Source: JAIRVZ01 sp031553755
Lineage (GTDB): Bacteria; Bacteroidota; Bacteroidia; Bacteroidales; Azobacteroidaceae
Direction of reading: 5' to 3'
DNA length: 64,000 nucleotides
Assembly: GCA_031553755.1 (NCBI GenBank)
Contig: JAVBKZ010000012.1
Span: 31,037-95,036, forward strand
Shown: positions 18,868 through 27,805 of the stretch, piece after piece
Layout: every line of letters begins with the position of its first letter
How positions within the stretch are numbered: the stretch's first letter is position 1
Position numbers and translations under genes: made by a program
Notes under the pieces: model-generated
What the model was told of the DNA's origin: nothing
Seen by the model: the letters and a program-made list of their open reading frames with translations, nothing else
The model's database searches: none

Positions 18868-19896
18868 ATGATTTCAAAAATTATAGCGGAAGCGCAAATT
18901 CAAAAAGCAAAAAAATATGTTGAGTATGCCGACAAAATCGTTATCGTTACTCACATATCACCCGATGGAGATGCTATAGGTTCTTCGTTAGGACTTTATC
19001 ATTTTTTATTAGAGCAGGATAAACAAGTCAACGTAATCGTTCCTAATGATTTTCCTAATTTTTTAAAATGGATGAAAGGCGCTCATGATATTATTATTCA
19101 TGAAAAAAATAAAGAAATCGCGGAAGAAACAATCGCAGCGGCCGAACTTATTTTTTGTCTGGATTTTAATATTTTAAAAAGAATCGAACGATTAGGAGAT
19201 TCCGTTGAACGAGCAAACGCGAAAAAAGTGATGATAGACCATCATTTAGATCCGGGTGATTTTTGTAATGTCACAATATCGTATCCCCAAATATCATCTA
19301 CTTGCGAATTGATTTTCCGTTTTATCTGCCGGATGGGATTCTATGAAGACATTAATAAATATTGCGCGGAATGTATTTATGCCGGCATGATGACCGATAC
19401 AGGCGCGTTTACTTACAATTCGAATAATCCTGAAATTTATTATATCATTGGCGAATTAATAAAAAAAGGCATCAATAAAGATGAAATATACGCCTTGGTA
19501 TATAATAATTCAAGCATCGACCGTTTAAGATTACAAGGATATGTTTTATACGAAAAAATGAAAATATATCCGGAATATAAAACAGCTTTAATTACGTTAT
19601 CTCAATCTGAATTAGACCGTTTTAATTTTAAAAAAGGAGATTCGGAAGGATTTGTAAATATTCCGTTAGCTGTGAACGATGTTATTTTTTCGGTTTTTAT
19701 TAAAGAGGAAAAAGGATATGTTAAACTTTCCCTCCGTTCGAAAGGTAATTTTCCATGCAATAAATTCGCAGCCGAACAGTTTAACGGCGGAGGACATTTA
19801 AATGCTTCAGGAGGAGAGTTTTTCGGCTCATTCGAAGACGCCACCAAACATTTCGACAAGGTTCTGCCCTTGTACAAAGAACTTCTGAATAAATAA
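18868..19896 (+). CDS. DHH-family phosphoesterase (NrnA-like)
   Basis: A 342-residue DHH-DHHA1 protein of the type that degrades short oligoribonucleotides and the nucleotide pAp, or related cyclic dinucleotide products. The DHH domain shows His29, Asp33 and Asp35 in THISPDGDAIG and the eponymous DHH at 124-126. The DHHA1 domain has the substrate-binding GGGHLNASGG near 305-314. No sensing domain or membrane helix is present, so it is the short cytoplasmic type. It is preceded by repeat-rich DNA and followed by a separate promoter for the next gene. Confidence 0.9.
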   Translation: MISKIIAEAQIQKAKKYVEYADKIVIVTHISPDGDAIGSSLGLYHFLLEQDKQVNVIVPNDFPNFLKWMKGAHDIIIHEKNKEIAEETIAAAELIFCLDFNILKRIERLGDSVERANAKKVMIDHHLDPGDFCNVTISYPQISSTCELIFRFICRMGFYEDINKYCAECIYAGMMTDTGAFTYNSNNPEIYYIIGELIKKGINKDEIYALVYNNSSIDRLRLQGYVLYEKMKIYPEYKTALITLSQSELDRFNFKKGDSEGFVNIPLAVNDVIFSVFIKEEKGYVKLSLRSKGNFPCNKFAAEQFNGGGHLNASGGEFFGSFEDATKHFDKVLPLYKELLNK

Positions 19897-19921
19897 TAAA
19901 TGTGATTAACTAATTTATAAT

Positions 19922-19929
19922 TACCTTTG
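19922..19929 (+). promoter_or_regulatory. Promoter -7 element of the DUF4827 gene
   Basis: TACCTTTG matches TAnnTTTG. It predicts a start of transcription near 19936, about 60 bases before the ATG at 19997. Confidence 0.5.
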
Positions 19930-19996
19930 TCAGGTTTTAATTCTTACTAACAACATATAAATTACCAATTCAAACAAATTGGTTATCAATAAAAAC

Positions 19997-20530
19997 ATGA
20001 GAAAATTATTATTATTCACATCATTTTTAATTGTTACAGCAAGTATTTTTTTCTCTTGCGATAAGACAAAAACTCCTCAGGAATTGATGGAGGAAGAAAA
20101 AAAATCAATCGACAGGTTCATCGCCAAGAATGGTTTTGAAATACTTAAAAGTTATCCGGCCGATAGTACTTTCAAGGAAAAACAATATTTCAAAACACCC
20201 GAAGGTGTTTATATGAACGTTGTTAATCGTGGAAACGGTACAAAAGCCGAATATAAGCAAGAAGTTACCGTGCGTTTCAGAAACGCGGTGGAATTCAAAT
20301 CCGACACCACTAAATATTCTAACACGAATTCGGAATCTTTCCTCGAAATGTTTTACTCTCAATATTCATACAACAGTTCTCTTGCTTGTGCTGGATGGGA
20401 TATAGCCTTACAATATGTAAGTGATAGAGCCAAAGTCAGGCTTATCATCCCATCTTCATACAGGGAAAGTGATGCCAGCGGCTCATACAGCCCTATATAT
20501 TATGAAGAATTAAATTACAGATTCAAATAA
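19997..20530 (+). CDS. DUF4827-like lipoprotein
   Basis: A 177-residue predicted lipoprotein from the ATG at 19997 (lipobox IFFSC, Cys at about residue 20). A TTG start at 19979 would only lengthen the signal. The mature part has a helical EEEKKSIDRFIAKNGFEIL and a beta-rich region resembling DUF4827, a Bacteroidales family thought to have an FKBP-like fold. No catalytic motif can be claimed. It lies 29 bp upstream of glmM and probably shares its transcript. Confidence 0.72.
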   Translation: MRKLLLFTSFLIVTASIFFSCDKTKTPQELMEEEKKSIDRFIAKNGFEILKSYPADSTFKEKQYFKTPEGVYMNVVNRGNGTKAEYKQEVTVRFRNAVEFKSDTTKYSNTNSESFLEMFYSQYSYNSSLACAGWDIALQYVSDRAKVRLIIPSSYRESDASGSYSPIYYEELNYRFK

Positions 20531-20559
20531 ATCCTAAAACTATAAAAATCAATACATTT

Positions 20560-21936
20560 ATGTCATTAATTAAATCAATATCCGGAATTCGTGGAACAAT
20601 TGGCGGAAAAACCGGAGAAGGATTAACTCCTGTCGATGTTGTTAAGTTTACGGCTGCTTATGCTACTTTGATTCGTTCGAAAAATCAATCATCATCCAAT
20701 AAAATTGTGGTCGGACGAGATGCTCGTTTGTCTGGTGAAATGGTTAAAAACCTGGTAATCGGAACGCTAAATGGAATGGGATTTGACGCTGTAGATATTG
20801 ATTTCGCAACTACTCCCACCACAGAATTAGCCGTAACGATGGAAAATGCTGCCGGAGGTATCATCCTCACTGCAAGCCATAATCCAAAACAATGGAATGC
20901 ATTAAAATTACTCAACGAAAAAGGAGAATTTTTGAATGCCGCGGAAGGTCAGGAAATTCTCAAAATAGCGGAAGCAGAAGATTTTAACTTCATTGATGTC
21001 GACAATCTCGGACACGCAACTGCCGATACAACATATACTCAAAAACACATCGAACATGTACTTAATCTTGAATTGGTTGATGTTGAAGCAATTCGTAAAT
21101 CCAATTTCACGGTAGCTATCGATTGTGTAAATTCTGTGGGAGGAATTGCTATTCCCGCCTTGTTAGAGGCCTTAGGTGTAAAAAACATAAAAAGTATCAA
21201 TTGTGAACCTACCGGAAATTTTGCTCACAATCCGGAACCACTTCCTGAACATTTAACGGAAATATCCGATTTGATGAAAACAGCAAAAGCCGACATTGGA
21301 TTTGTTGTTGACCCGGATGTCGACCGTTTGGCAATCATTTGCGAAGACGGAAGCATGTTTGGAGAAGAATACACTTTAGTTGCCATATCCGATTTTATCC
21401 TTTCTCATACAATAGGAAACACTGTTTCTAATCTCAGTTCAACACGCGCATTACGTGATGTTACCCAAAAACATGGAGGAAAATACGAAGCAGCAGCCGT
21501 TGGAGAAGTGAATGTGGTTGAAAAAATGAAAGCAACCAACGCCATCATTGGAGGTGAAGGAAATGGCGGAATAATCTATCCTGCAAGTCATTACGGAAGA
21601 GATGCTTTAGTAGGTATAGCATTGTTCTTAACTCAATTGGCTAAATCAGGAAAAAAAGTAAGCGAATTGCGTGCTTCATATCCTAACTACTTCATGGCGA
21701 AACAAAAAGTAGAATTGACTGCCAACACTAATATTAACGCGATTTTAGAGACGGTCAAAAATAAATACGCGGAATATCCTATCAATGATATTGATGGCGT
21801 GAAAATAGATTTTCCAAATAAATGGGTACATCTTCGCAAATCAAACACAGAACCGATTATCCGTATTTACACAGAAGCTCCAACCATGCAAGAAGCAGAA
21901 GCGTTGGCAGCAGAAATTAAGAATACAATGAAATAA
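20560..21936 (+). CDS. glmM: Phosphoglucosamine mutase / phosphohexomutase
   Basis: A 458-residue alpha-D-phosphohexomutase. Motifs are ISGIRGTIG at the N-terminus, the phosphoserine loop TASHNP (Ser106), the metal-binding DPDVDR near 247-252, the sugar-binding GGEGNGG near 330 and the phosphate-binding RKSNTEPIIRIYTE near the C-terminus. GlmM makes glucosamine 1-phosphate for peptidoglycan and LPS. Bacteroidetes enzymes of this length are usually called GlmM, though phosphomannomutase or phosphoglucomutase activity cannot be excluded from sequence. Confidence 0.88.
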   Translation: MSLIKSISGIRGTIGGKTGEGLTPVDVVKFTAAYATLIRSKNQSSSNKIVVGRDARLSGEMVKNLVIGTLNGMGFDAVDIDFATTPTTELAVTMENAAGGIILTASHNPKQWNALKLLNEKGEFLNAAEGQEILKIAEAEDFNFIDVDNLGHATADTTYTQKHIEHVLNLELVDVEAIRKSNFTVAIDCVNSVGGIAIPALLEALGVKNIKSINCEPTGNFAHNPEPLPEHLTEISDLMKTAKADIGFVVDPDVDRLAIICEDGSMFGEEYTLVAISDFILSHTIGNTVSNLSSTRALRDVTQKHGGKYEAAAVGEVNVVEKMKATNAIIGGEGNGGIIYPASHYGRDALVGIALFLTQLAKSGKKVSELRASYPNYFMAKQKVELTANTNINAILETVKNKYAEYPINDIDGVKIDFPNKWVHLRKSNTEPIIRIYTEAPTMQEAEALAAEIKNTMK

Positions 21937-21950
21937 TTAAGAAAATAAAA

Positions 21951-22035
21951 GCCCCATCCTAACCTTCCCCAAAGGGGAAGGGATATCATAAGCAAAAATA
22001 GCTCCCTCTCTTTGGGAGAGGGCGGGGGGAGAGAC
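21951..22035. repeat. GC-rich palindromic intergenic repeat between glmM and proS
   Basis: Two hairpins stand side by side: CCTTCCCC/GGGGAAGG (21963-21981) and CCCTCTC/GAGAGGG (22004-22022). The sequence is related to the element at 38434-38499 and a fragment near 27556-27587. The high GC against an AT-rich background suggests a mobile or MITE-like element, which may also act as a transcription stop. Confidence 0.65.
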
Positions 22036-22060
22036 TTTTCATTTCTTTAATTTTAAAAAG

Positions 22061-23542
22061 ATGGCAAAAGAATTAAAAGAACTGACTTCAAGAGAAGAAA
22101 ACTATTCACAATGGTATAACGATTTGGTAATCAAGGCCGATTTGGCAGAAAATTCTGCCGTACGAGGCTGTATGGTTATCAAACCATACGGATATGCAAT
22201 CTGGGAAAAAATGCAACGCTACCTCGACGATATGTTCAAGGAAACCGGACACGTAAACGCGTATTTTCCATTATTTATTCCCAAATCATTTTTAAGTAAA
22301 GAAGCCGACCACGTAGAAGGATTCGCTAAAGAATGCGCTGTAGTAACTCATTATCGTTTGAAAAATGATCCGAATGGAAAAGGTGTAGTAGTTGACCCGG
22401 AAGCCAAATTGGAAGAAGAATTAATCGTTCGTCCGACTTCTGAAACAATCATCTGGAATACTTATCGCAATTGGATACAATCATATCGCGACCTGCCGAT
22501 TCTCTGCAATCAGTGGGCGAATGTTGTTCGTTGGGAAATGCGTACACGTTTATTCCTGCGTACTGCGGAATTCCTTTGGCAAGAAGGACATACGGCTCAT
22601 GCAACTCAGGAAGAAGCTTTGGAAGAAACACGCAAGATGTTGGATGTCTATGCCGAATTTGCTGAAAAATACATGGCTGTACCTGTTTTAAAAGGAGTTA
22701 AATCTGCCAATGAACGTTTTGCCGGAGCCGTTGAAACATTTTGTATCGAAGCTTTGATGCAAGACGGAAAAGCATTACAGGCAGGAACTTCTCACTTTTT
22801 AGGTCAAAATTTTGCCAAAGCTTTCGATGTCCAATTTGCGGATAAAGACGGTAAACGTGATTACGTTTGGGCTACTTCATGGGGAGTTTCCACTCGATTG
22901 ATGGGAGCATTAATCATGTCTCACTCTGACGATAACGGATTGGTTCTTCCTCCGAAATTAGCTCCATTTCAGGTTGTTATCGTTCCTATTTATAAAAACG
23001 AAGAACAACTATCTCAAATCAATGATAAAATTTCAGGAATTGTCGATAAACTGAAAGCATTGGGAATTAGCGTAAAATACGATAACTCCGACAACAAAAA
23101 ACCGGGATGGAAATTTGCAGAATATGAACTGAAAGGAGTTCCTGTTCGTTTAGCGATGGGAGGAAGAGACTTGGAAAACAATACGGTAGAAATTGCTCGC
23201 CGTGATACGCTTACAAAAGAAACTGTAACTTGTGACAATATCGAAATTTATATCAAAAACTTGTTGGACGATATTCAACAAAATATCTACAATAAAGCAT
23301 TTAAACTTCGCGAATCTTTGACTACAACCGCAGATACTTACGAAGAATTCAAAGAAAAAATTGAAAACGGAGGATTTATTCTTGCTCATTGGGATGGCAC
23401 TTCCGAAACAGAAGAACGAATCAAAGAGGAAACAAAAGCGACTATCCGTTGCATTCCTTTCGATGGAGAAATGACTCCCGGAAAATGTATGGTAACAGGC
23501 AAACCATCTATTCAAAGAGTCGTTTTTGCAAGGTCGTATTGA
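22061..23542 (+). CDS. proS: Prolyl-tRNA synthetase, short archaeal/eukaryal-like type
   Basis: Charges tRNA-Pro. 493 residues and no editing insertion between motifs 2 and 3, so it is the short ProS type shared with archaea, eukaryotes and many Bacteroidetes. Class II features include the start [18 protein letters not shown], motif 1 with [17 protein letters not shown], motif 2 around [20 protein letters not shown], the TSHFLGQNF proline pocket and a C-terminal extension ending RVVFARSY. It is flanked by a palindromic repeat upstream and a small membrane protein gene downstream. Confidence 0.97.
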   Translation: MAKELKELTSREENYSQWYNDLVIKADLAENSAVRGCMVIKPYGYAIWEKMQRYLDDMFKETGHVNAYFPLFIPKSFLSKEADHVEGFAKECAVVTHYRLKNDPNGKGVVVDPEAKLEEELIVRPTSETIIWNTYRNWIQSYRDLPILCNQWANVVRWEMRTRLFLRTAEFLWQEGHTAHATQEEALEETRKMLDVYAEFAEKYMAVPVLKGVKSANERFAGAVETFCIEALMQDGKALQAGTSHFLGQNFAKAFDVQFADKDGKRDYVWATSWGVSTRLMGALIMSHSDDNGLVLPPKLAPFQVVIVPIYKNEEQLSQINDKISGIVDKLKALGISVKYDNSDNKKPGWKFAEYELKGVPVRLAMGGRDLENNTVEIARRDTLTKETVTCDNIEIYIKNLLDDIQQNIYNKAFKLRESLTTTADTYEEFKEKIENGGFILAHWDGTSETEERIKEETKATIRCIPFDGEMTPGKCMVTGKPSIQRVVFARSY

Positions 23543-23654
23543 GACACACTCATTGGCAATTATCAATTTCTAACTAAATTTTGTTTCTTTTTTATGAACA
23601 AATGATATTTTTAGGTGTTTAGTATATATATTATCAATTTTAAAAATTGTGGTT

Positions 23655-23864
23655 ATGAAAAATGGAGGTCAATTATTAGGCGGACTTGCTTTAGGCGCGT
23701 TGGTTGGAGTAGGAATCGGATATTTAATTGGTGTTGATTCTGAAAAGAAAAAACAATGGCTAAAATTTATAAGCGCCAAAGTTCTCCGTCGCGAATGTTG
23801 CTGTGGCGATGATTGCGATTGTGATGAAGAAAAAATTGAAGTTTCGGAAAACAAAGTTGATTAA
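23655..23864 (+). CDS. Small YtxH-like membrane protein with Cys/Asp-rich tail
   Basis: A 69-residue protein from the ATG at 23655 (a GTG two codons earlier is possible). Residues 6-28 form a Gly-rich membrane helix (GGLALGALVGVGIGYLIG) with GxxxG packing, followed by DSEKKKQW as in YtxH-type proteins. The tail is unusual: CCCGDDCDCDEE (about residues 50-61), five cysteines among acidic residues, which could bind metal (inference). A perfect terminator follows at 23885, so the gene ends its own transcript. Confidence 0.7.
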   Translation: MKNGGQLLGGLALGALVGVGIGYLIGVDSEKKKQWLKFISAKVLRRECCCGDDCDCDEEKIEVSENKVD

Positions 23865-23884
23865 TTTTGGATTTTGAGAACTTT

Positions 23885-23932
23885 ACTTCCGCTGTTTCTT
23901 ACTATTATGAGAATAACAGCGGAAGTTTTTTT
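23885..23932 (+). terminator. Rho-independent terminator
   Basis: ACTTCCGCTGTT (23885-23896) and AACAGCGGAAGT (23915-23926) form a perfect 12-bp stem with an 18-base loop, followed by seven T. It ends the transcript of the small membrane protein and reaches the stop codon of the convergent PqqD-like gene. Confidence 0.88.
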
Positions 23933-24275
23933 ATTCATTAACAGTAATAAATCCGTTTCTGTATAAATTTTGTAAAAAAATCAAAACCCTTTCTTTAAAT
24001 TGATTTTCCTCTTCTTCCATGTGGGATAATTCATTTAAAATATCCCTGACATTTTTTTTACCATCAATAAGAAGCCAAACCAAAGTCCCATTTTTATCCA
24101 ATTTTAATTGAATTTCATTTTTCTTATTTTTAGGTAAAAATAATTTAGCCATCCATATGCTCTTAAAACGAGGAATTACAATTGAAATTAAACCGTCTTC
24201 ATTTGTTACAGATGAAATTCCAACTTTAATCGCCGGTTTTAATCCTAACCAATTTTGAGATATTACTTTCGACAT
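23931..24275 (-). CDS. PqqD-like protein
   Basis: A 114-residue protein with a PqqD-type arrangement: beta-rich first half, then LDKNGTLVWLLIDGKKNVRD and helices ending ERVLIFLQNLYRNGFI. PqqD-fold proteins hold peptide precursors for radical SAM enzymes. Here no precursor peptide or partner radical SAM enzyme lies next to it, and the known Bacteroidetes stand-alone versions have no defined role. The basic N-terminal half (FKSIWMAKLFLPKNKKNE) may give a second surface. Convergent with the small membrane protein gene. Confidence 0.65.
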   Translation of the reverse strand: MSKVISQNWLGLKPAIKVGISSVTNEDGLISIVIPRFKSIWMAKLFLPKNKKNEIQLKLDKNGTLVWLLIDGKKNVRDILNELSHMEEEENQFKERVLIFLQNLYRNGFITVNE

Positions 24276-24329
24276 TTAATCAAAAAATTATAAGTAACTG
24301 TTTAAATTTACAATGGGAAAAATATGGAT

Positions 24330-24370
24330 TTTTTGACCACATAAAGCACATAGGACACATAAGTTTTATC
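24330..24370. repeat. Copy of a dispersed ACCACATAA-type repeat
   Basis: TTTTTTGACCACATAAAGCACATAG-like sequence is shared with 45349-45381 (TTTTTTAACCACATAAGG...). The rest of the 275-bp gap 24276-24550 holds the corA promoter and nothing else recognisable. Confidence 0.5.
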
Positions 24371-24508
24371 CTCTAATTATTTAAGACATCAAATGTATAA
24401 AAATTTTCGCGTATATCTTAATTATGAAGTTATTTAGACTTTTTATTTAAACCGTTTTTTGACTTTTATTTTATAAAATTTCGTATAACAGTTTCTAAAT
24501 TTATCATG

Positions 24509-24517
24509 TATATTTGC
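24509..24517 (+). promoter_or_regulatory. Promoter -7 element of corA
   Basis: TATATTTGC is a perfect TAnnTTTGC, 34 bases before the corA start codon. Confidence 0.65.
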
Positions 24518-24550
24518 GTTCAAGTTGACAATTAAAAATTCTTCATTTAA

Positions 24551-25606
24551 ATGACAAACCGAATGAAACAAAAATCTACTTTAAAAAATAATCTCAACTA
24601 TACAGGGGAGAAAACAACTCCAACAGGAATCCATTTCATTCAATATTCTGAAAACTTTTTCCTGGAACAAAAAATAAATGACACAAAAGAAATTATTCCC
24701 CTGATGCAAAACAATTATGTGCATTGGATAAAGGTTTCCGGAATGAACAATCCTGATTTAATTGTTGACCTGGTAAAAAAATTCGGATTAAATATACTGG
24801 ACGCCAAGGATATATTAACCCCCCAACATATTGCCACTGTAGAAGAATTTGATGAAAATATTTTTATTGTTTTGACTGCCGTATACAACAAAAAAGGAGA
24901 TGAAGAACTTTATACAGAACATATCGCGTTGATTCTTGGAAAAAATTATGTAATCAGTTTTCAGGAAAGCAACGAACCGCTGTTTGATAATATATACAAG
25001 GCGACTAAAGAAAATTCAATGAGGATCGACAATAAAAACGCCGATTTTTTACTCGCTACTTTATTAAATGAAATCATTAAAAACTACAATAATTGTCTCT
25101 CCCAATTGGAAGATTCTCTCGAAGATTTAGAAGAAAAATTATTAGATATCAATAGTTTAAAAGATAACCTGATCAGTGAAATACAAGAAAAAAGAAGAAA
25201 TACAATCACGCTTCGTAAAATATTATCTCCTCTTAAAGATCAGTTTTCAAAACTTCTACGCGCGGATAATTCGTTAATACAACAACATGAATTACCTTTT
25301 TACAAAGACTTATACGACCAATTATTATATGTTTTACAAAATATGGAATTCTGTCGCGAAATTATTTCGTCTCTGATTGACTTATATCTGAACAACAACG
25401 ACTTAAAAATGAATTTCATCATGAAACGGTTAACCGTAGTTTCTACCATTTTCATTCCATTAACTTTCTTAGTCGGAGTATGGGGTATGAATTTCAAATT
25501 TATGCCCGAATTAGATTGGAAATACGGATATTTTTGCGCCTGGGGATTAATGATTATTACAGGAATCATTGTCTGGATTTTTCTCAAAAAACGAAGATGG
25601 TTTTAA
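24551..25606 (+). CDS. corA: CorA-type magnesium/divalent metal transporter
   Basis: A 351-residue CorA: soluble N-terminal funnel (about 1-280, rich in helices and ending with the long willow helix), then two membrane segments at about 290-311 and 325-345. The signature GMN follows the first segment at 312-314 and forms the pore mouth for Mg2+ (or Co2+/Ni2+). The positively charged end KKRRWF is typical. It has its own promoter at 24509 and no operon partner. Confidence 0.94.
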   Translation: MTNRMKQKSTLKNNLNYTGEKTTPTGIHFIQYSENFFLEQKINDTKEIIPLMQNNYVHWIKVSGMNNPDLIVDLVKKFGLNILDAKDILTPQHIATVEEFDENIFIVLTAVYNKKGDEELYTEHIALILGKNYVISFQESNEPLFDNIYKATKENSMRIDNKNADFLLATLLNEIIKNYNNCLSQLEDSLEDLEEKLLDINSLKDNLISEIQEKRRNTITLRKILSPLKDQFSKLLRADNSLIQQHELPFYKDLYDQLLYVLQNMEFCREIISSLIDLYLNNNDLKMNFIMKRLTVVSTIFIPLTFLVGVWGMNFKFMPELDWKYGYFCAWGLMIITGIIVWIFLKKRRWF

Positions 25607-25735
25607 TTTCACACTTTTTCTTTCCATAAGATATATTTTTTCTAAAATAAATCTCTTTTTGAAAACAAAATAACAAAATAAACATTATTTTGAAAATAAA
25701 AATATAGGAAATATGGTTTTTTGATTATTTTAATT

Positions 25736-25744
25736 TATCTTTGC
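25736..25744 (+). promoter_or_regulatory. Promoter -7 element of asnA
   Basis: TATCTTTGC is a perfect TAnnTTTGC. It predicts an approximately 85-base leader before the asnA ATG at 25835. The leader is AT-rich with no riboswitch or attenuator that I can see. Confidence 0.6.
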
Positions 25745-25834
25745 CACTCATAAAAATACTGAATGCTGAACGCTGAACAAATAAATATACACTAATTCCG
25801 ATTGATTACTTAATAAATTATTAAATTATAAAAT

Positions 25835-26872
25835 ATGAGTTATCTAATAAAACCTCGATCTTATCAATCATTGCTCAACATGACAGAAACTGAAATGGGA
25901 ATCAAAAACATAAAAGATTTTTTCCAACAAAACCTGTCGTCAGAACTTCGTTTAAGAAGAACTACCGCTCCATTATTTGTTCTTAAAGGAACAGGAATAA
26001 ATGATGATCTAAGTGGAATTGAAAGAGCCGTAACATTTCCTATCAAAGATTTGAATGATTCGAAAGCGGAAATCGTACATTCATTAGCCAAATGGAAAAG
26101 GCTCACATTAGCCGATTATAATATAGAATCCGGTTTTGGAATTTATACCGACATGAACGCTATCCGTTCGGACGAAGAATTAGGAAATCTGCATTCCTTA
26201 TATGTCGACCAATGGGATTGGGAATTAGTAATGGAAGAATCTGACCGGAATATCGCATTCTTAAAAGAAATCGTAACTCGCATATACGCGGCAATGGTGC
26301 GTACCGAATATATGGTTTACGAAATGTTTCCTCATATTAAACCTATATTACCTAAAAAAATTAAGTTTATTCATTCGGAAGAATTACTAAAAATGTATCC
26401 CGGATACACTTCTAAAGAAAGGGAAGACGCGATCTGCAAAGAATACAAAGCTGTTTTTATTTTCGGAATCGGATGTAAATTGAGTAACGGAGAAAAACAC
26501 GATAACCGTGCTCCCGACTACGATGACTGGTCGACAACCGCAGAAAACGGATTACCCGGCCTGAATGGCGATTTATTGCTTTGGAACGATGTATTAGACA
26601 GGGCTGTCGAAATTTCATCGATGGGAATCCGTGTTAATCCCGATACGATGCTAAGACAACTCGAACTGACAGGAACTGAAGACCGTAAAAGTTTGTATTT
26701 CCATAAACGTCTGCTCAATAAAGAATTACCTCAAACCATCGGAGGTGGTATCGGTCAATCACGTCTTTGTATGTTTTATCTGAGAAAAGGACATATCGGA
26801 GAAATACAAGCCAGTATTTGGCCTGAGGAAATGAGAACCGAAGCACAAAAAATCGGAATGCACTTGATTTAG
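25835..26872 (+). CDS. asnA: Aspartate-ammonia ligase
   Basis: Makes asparagine from aspartate, ammonia and ATP. The 345 residues are typical, and the class II synthetase-like core is intact: RLRRTTAPLFV, SLAKWKRLTLADY, IYTDMNAIRSDE, SLYVDQWDWE and, near the C-terminus, IGGGIGQSRLCMFYLRKGHIGE. It uses ammonia, not glutamine. ung follows after 20 bp and is probably cotranscribed. Confidence 0.97.
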   Translation: MSYLIKPRSYQSLLNMTETEMGIKNIKDFFQQNLSSELRLRRTTAPLFVLKGTGINDDLSGIERAVTFPIKDLNDSKAEIVHSLAKWKRLTLADYNIESGFGIYTDMNAIRSDEELGNLHSLYVDQWDWELVMEESDRNIAFLKEIVTRIYAAMVRTEYMVYEMFPHIKPILPKKIKFIHSEELLKMYPGYTSKEREDAICKEYKAVFIFGIGCKLSNGEKHDNRAPDYDDWSTTAENGLPGLNGDLLLWNDVLDRAVEISSMGIRVNPDTMLRQLELTGTEDRKSLYFHKRLLNKELPQTIGGGIGQSRLCMFYLRKGHIGEIQASIWPEEMRTEAQKIGMHLI

Positions 26873-26892
26873 TTTGTTTATTTGGTAGAAAT

Positions 26893-27555
26893 ATGGATGT
26901 AAAAATAGAGCCTTCGTGGAAAGAGAAGTTGCAAGCGGAATTTGAAAAAGATTATTTTGAGAAATTAATCGCTTTTGTCAAAAATGAATATGCAACTCAA
27001 ACCATCTATCCTCCGGGGAAATTAATATTCAACGCGTTTGAACAATGTCCTTTTGAAAATCTAAAAGTCGTTATTCTCGGTCAAGATCCTTATCATGAAC
27101 CCGGACAGGCGCATGGTTTATGTTTTTCGGTCAATGATGGAATACAGTTTCCGCCGTCTCTTCAAAATATTTTTAAAGAAATTGAAACAGATTTGGGAAT
27201 TGTTGCACCCAAAACAGGAAATTTGTTGAGATGGGCACAACAAGGCGTATTATTATTAAACGCGACACTTACGGTACGGGCACATACGGCAGGTTCACAC
27301 CAGAATAAAGGTTGGGAAACATTCACAGATGCTGTTATTCATCGAATCGCGGAAGAAAAAGAAAATGTAGTATTTATTCTTTGGGGTTCTTACGCACAAA
27401 AAAAAGGAGAATTTATTAATCCCAATAGACATTTGGTTTTAAAATCGCCCCACCCCTCTCCTCTTTCGGCTCACCGTGGTTTTTTTGGGAATAAGCATTT
27501 CTATAAAGCAAACGAATATTTAAAACAAACAGGGCAAATTCCAATTGAATGGTAA
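26893..27555 (+). CDS. ung: Uracil-DNA glycosylase (family 1)
   Basis: Removes uracil from DNA. 220 residues with the water-activating loop GQDPYH at 64-69 (Asp65, His68), the uracil-binding ATLTVRAHTAGSH region and the leucine loop HPSPLSAHRGFFGNKHF near the C-terminus. All catalytic positions are present. The spacer after it (27556-27805) contains palindromic repeats. Confidence 0.97.
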   Translation: MDVKIEPSWKEKLQAEFEKDYFEKLIAFVKNEYATQTIYPPGKLIFNAFEQCPFENLKVVILGQDPYHEPGQAHGLCFSVNDGIQFPPSLQNIFKEIETDLGIVAPKTGNLLRWAQQGVLLLNATLTVRAHTAGSHQNKGWETFTDAVIHRIAEEKENVVFILWGSYAQKKGEFINPNRHLVLKSPHPSPLSAHRGFFGNKHFYKANEYLKQTGQIPIEW

Positions 27556-27671
27556 ACCCCTACATCCCCTGAAGGGGACTTTCGAAATAGTAGTCTTCAT
27601 TTAGGAAACAGAAATAAAATAACAATTCAACAATCAAACAATTATAAACTAAGGATGTTGTCCCAAAAGCC

Positions 27672-27752
27672 TGTCATCCCGCGCTTGACGCGGGATCTTC
27701 TAATAAATCATTATTGATTCTTAGTAGATTGCGGGTCAAGCCCGCAATGACA
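27672..27752. repeat. REP-like palindromic element, copy 1
   Basis: An 81-bp unit bounded by TGTCAT and its inverse ATGACA. Inside are two hairpins, CCCGCG/CGCGGG (27678-27694) and TTGCGGG/CCCGCAA (27729-27747), and the left and right halves are also similar to each other inverted. A second copy with the same ends lies at 63890-63969. A shorter fragment of the other repeat family (TCCCCTGAAGGGGA) lies just before, at 27564-27577. Confidence 0.85.
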
Positions 27753-27805
27753 AATGTTCCTAAGCATGACTTTTAGACAACTAATTTAGGGGTAAATAAA
27801 AAATT

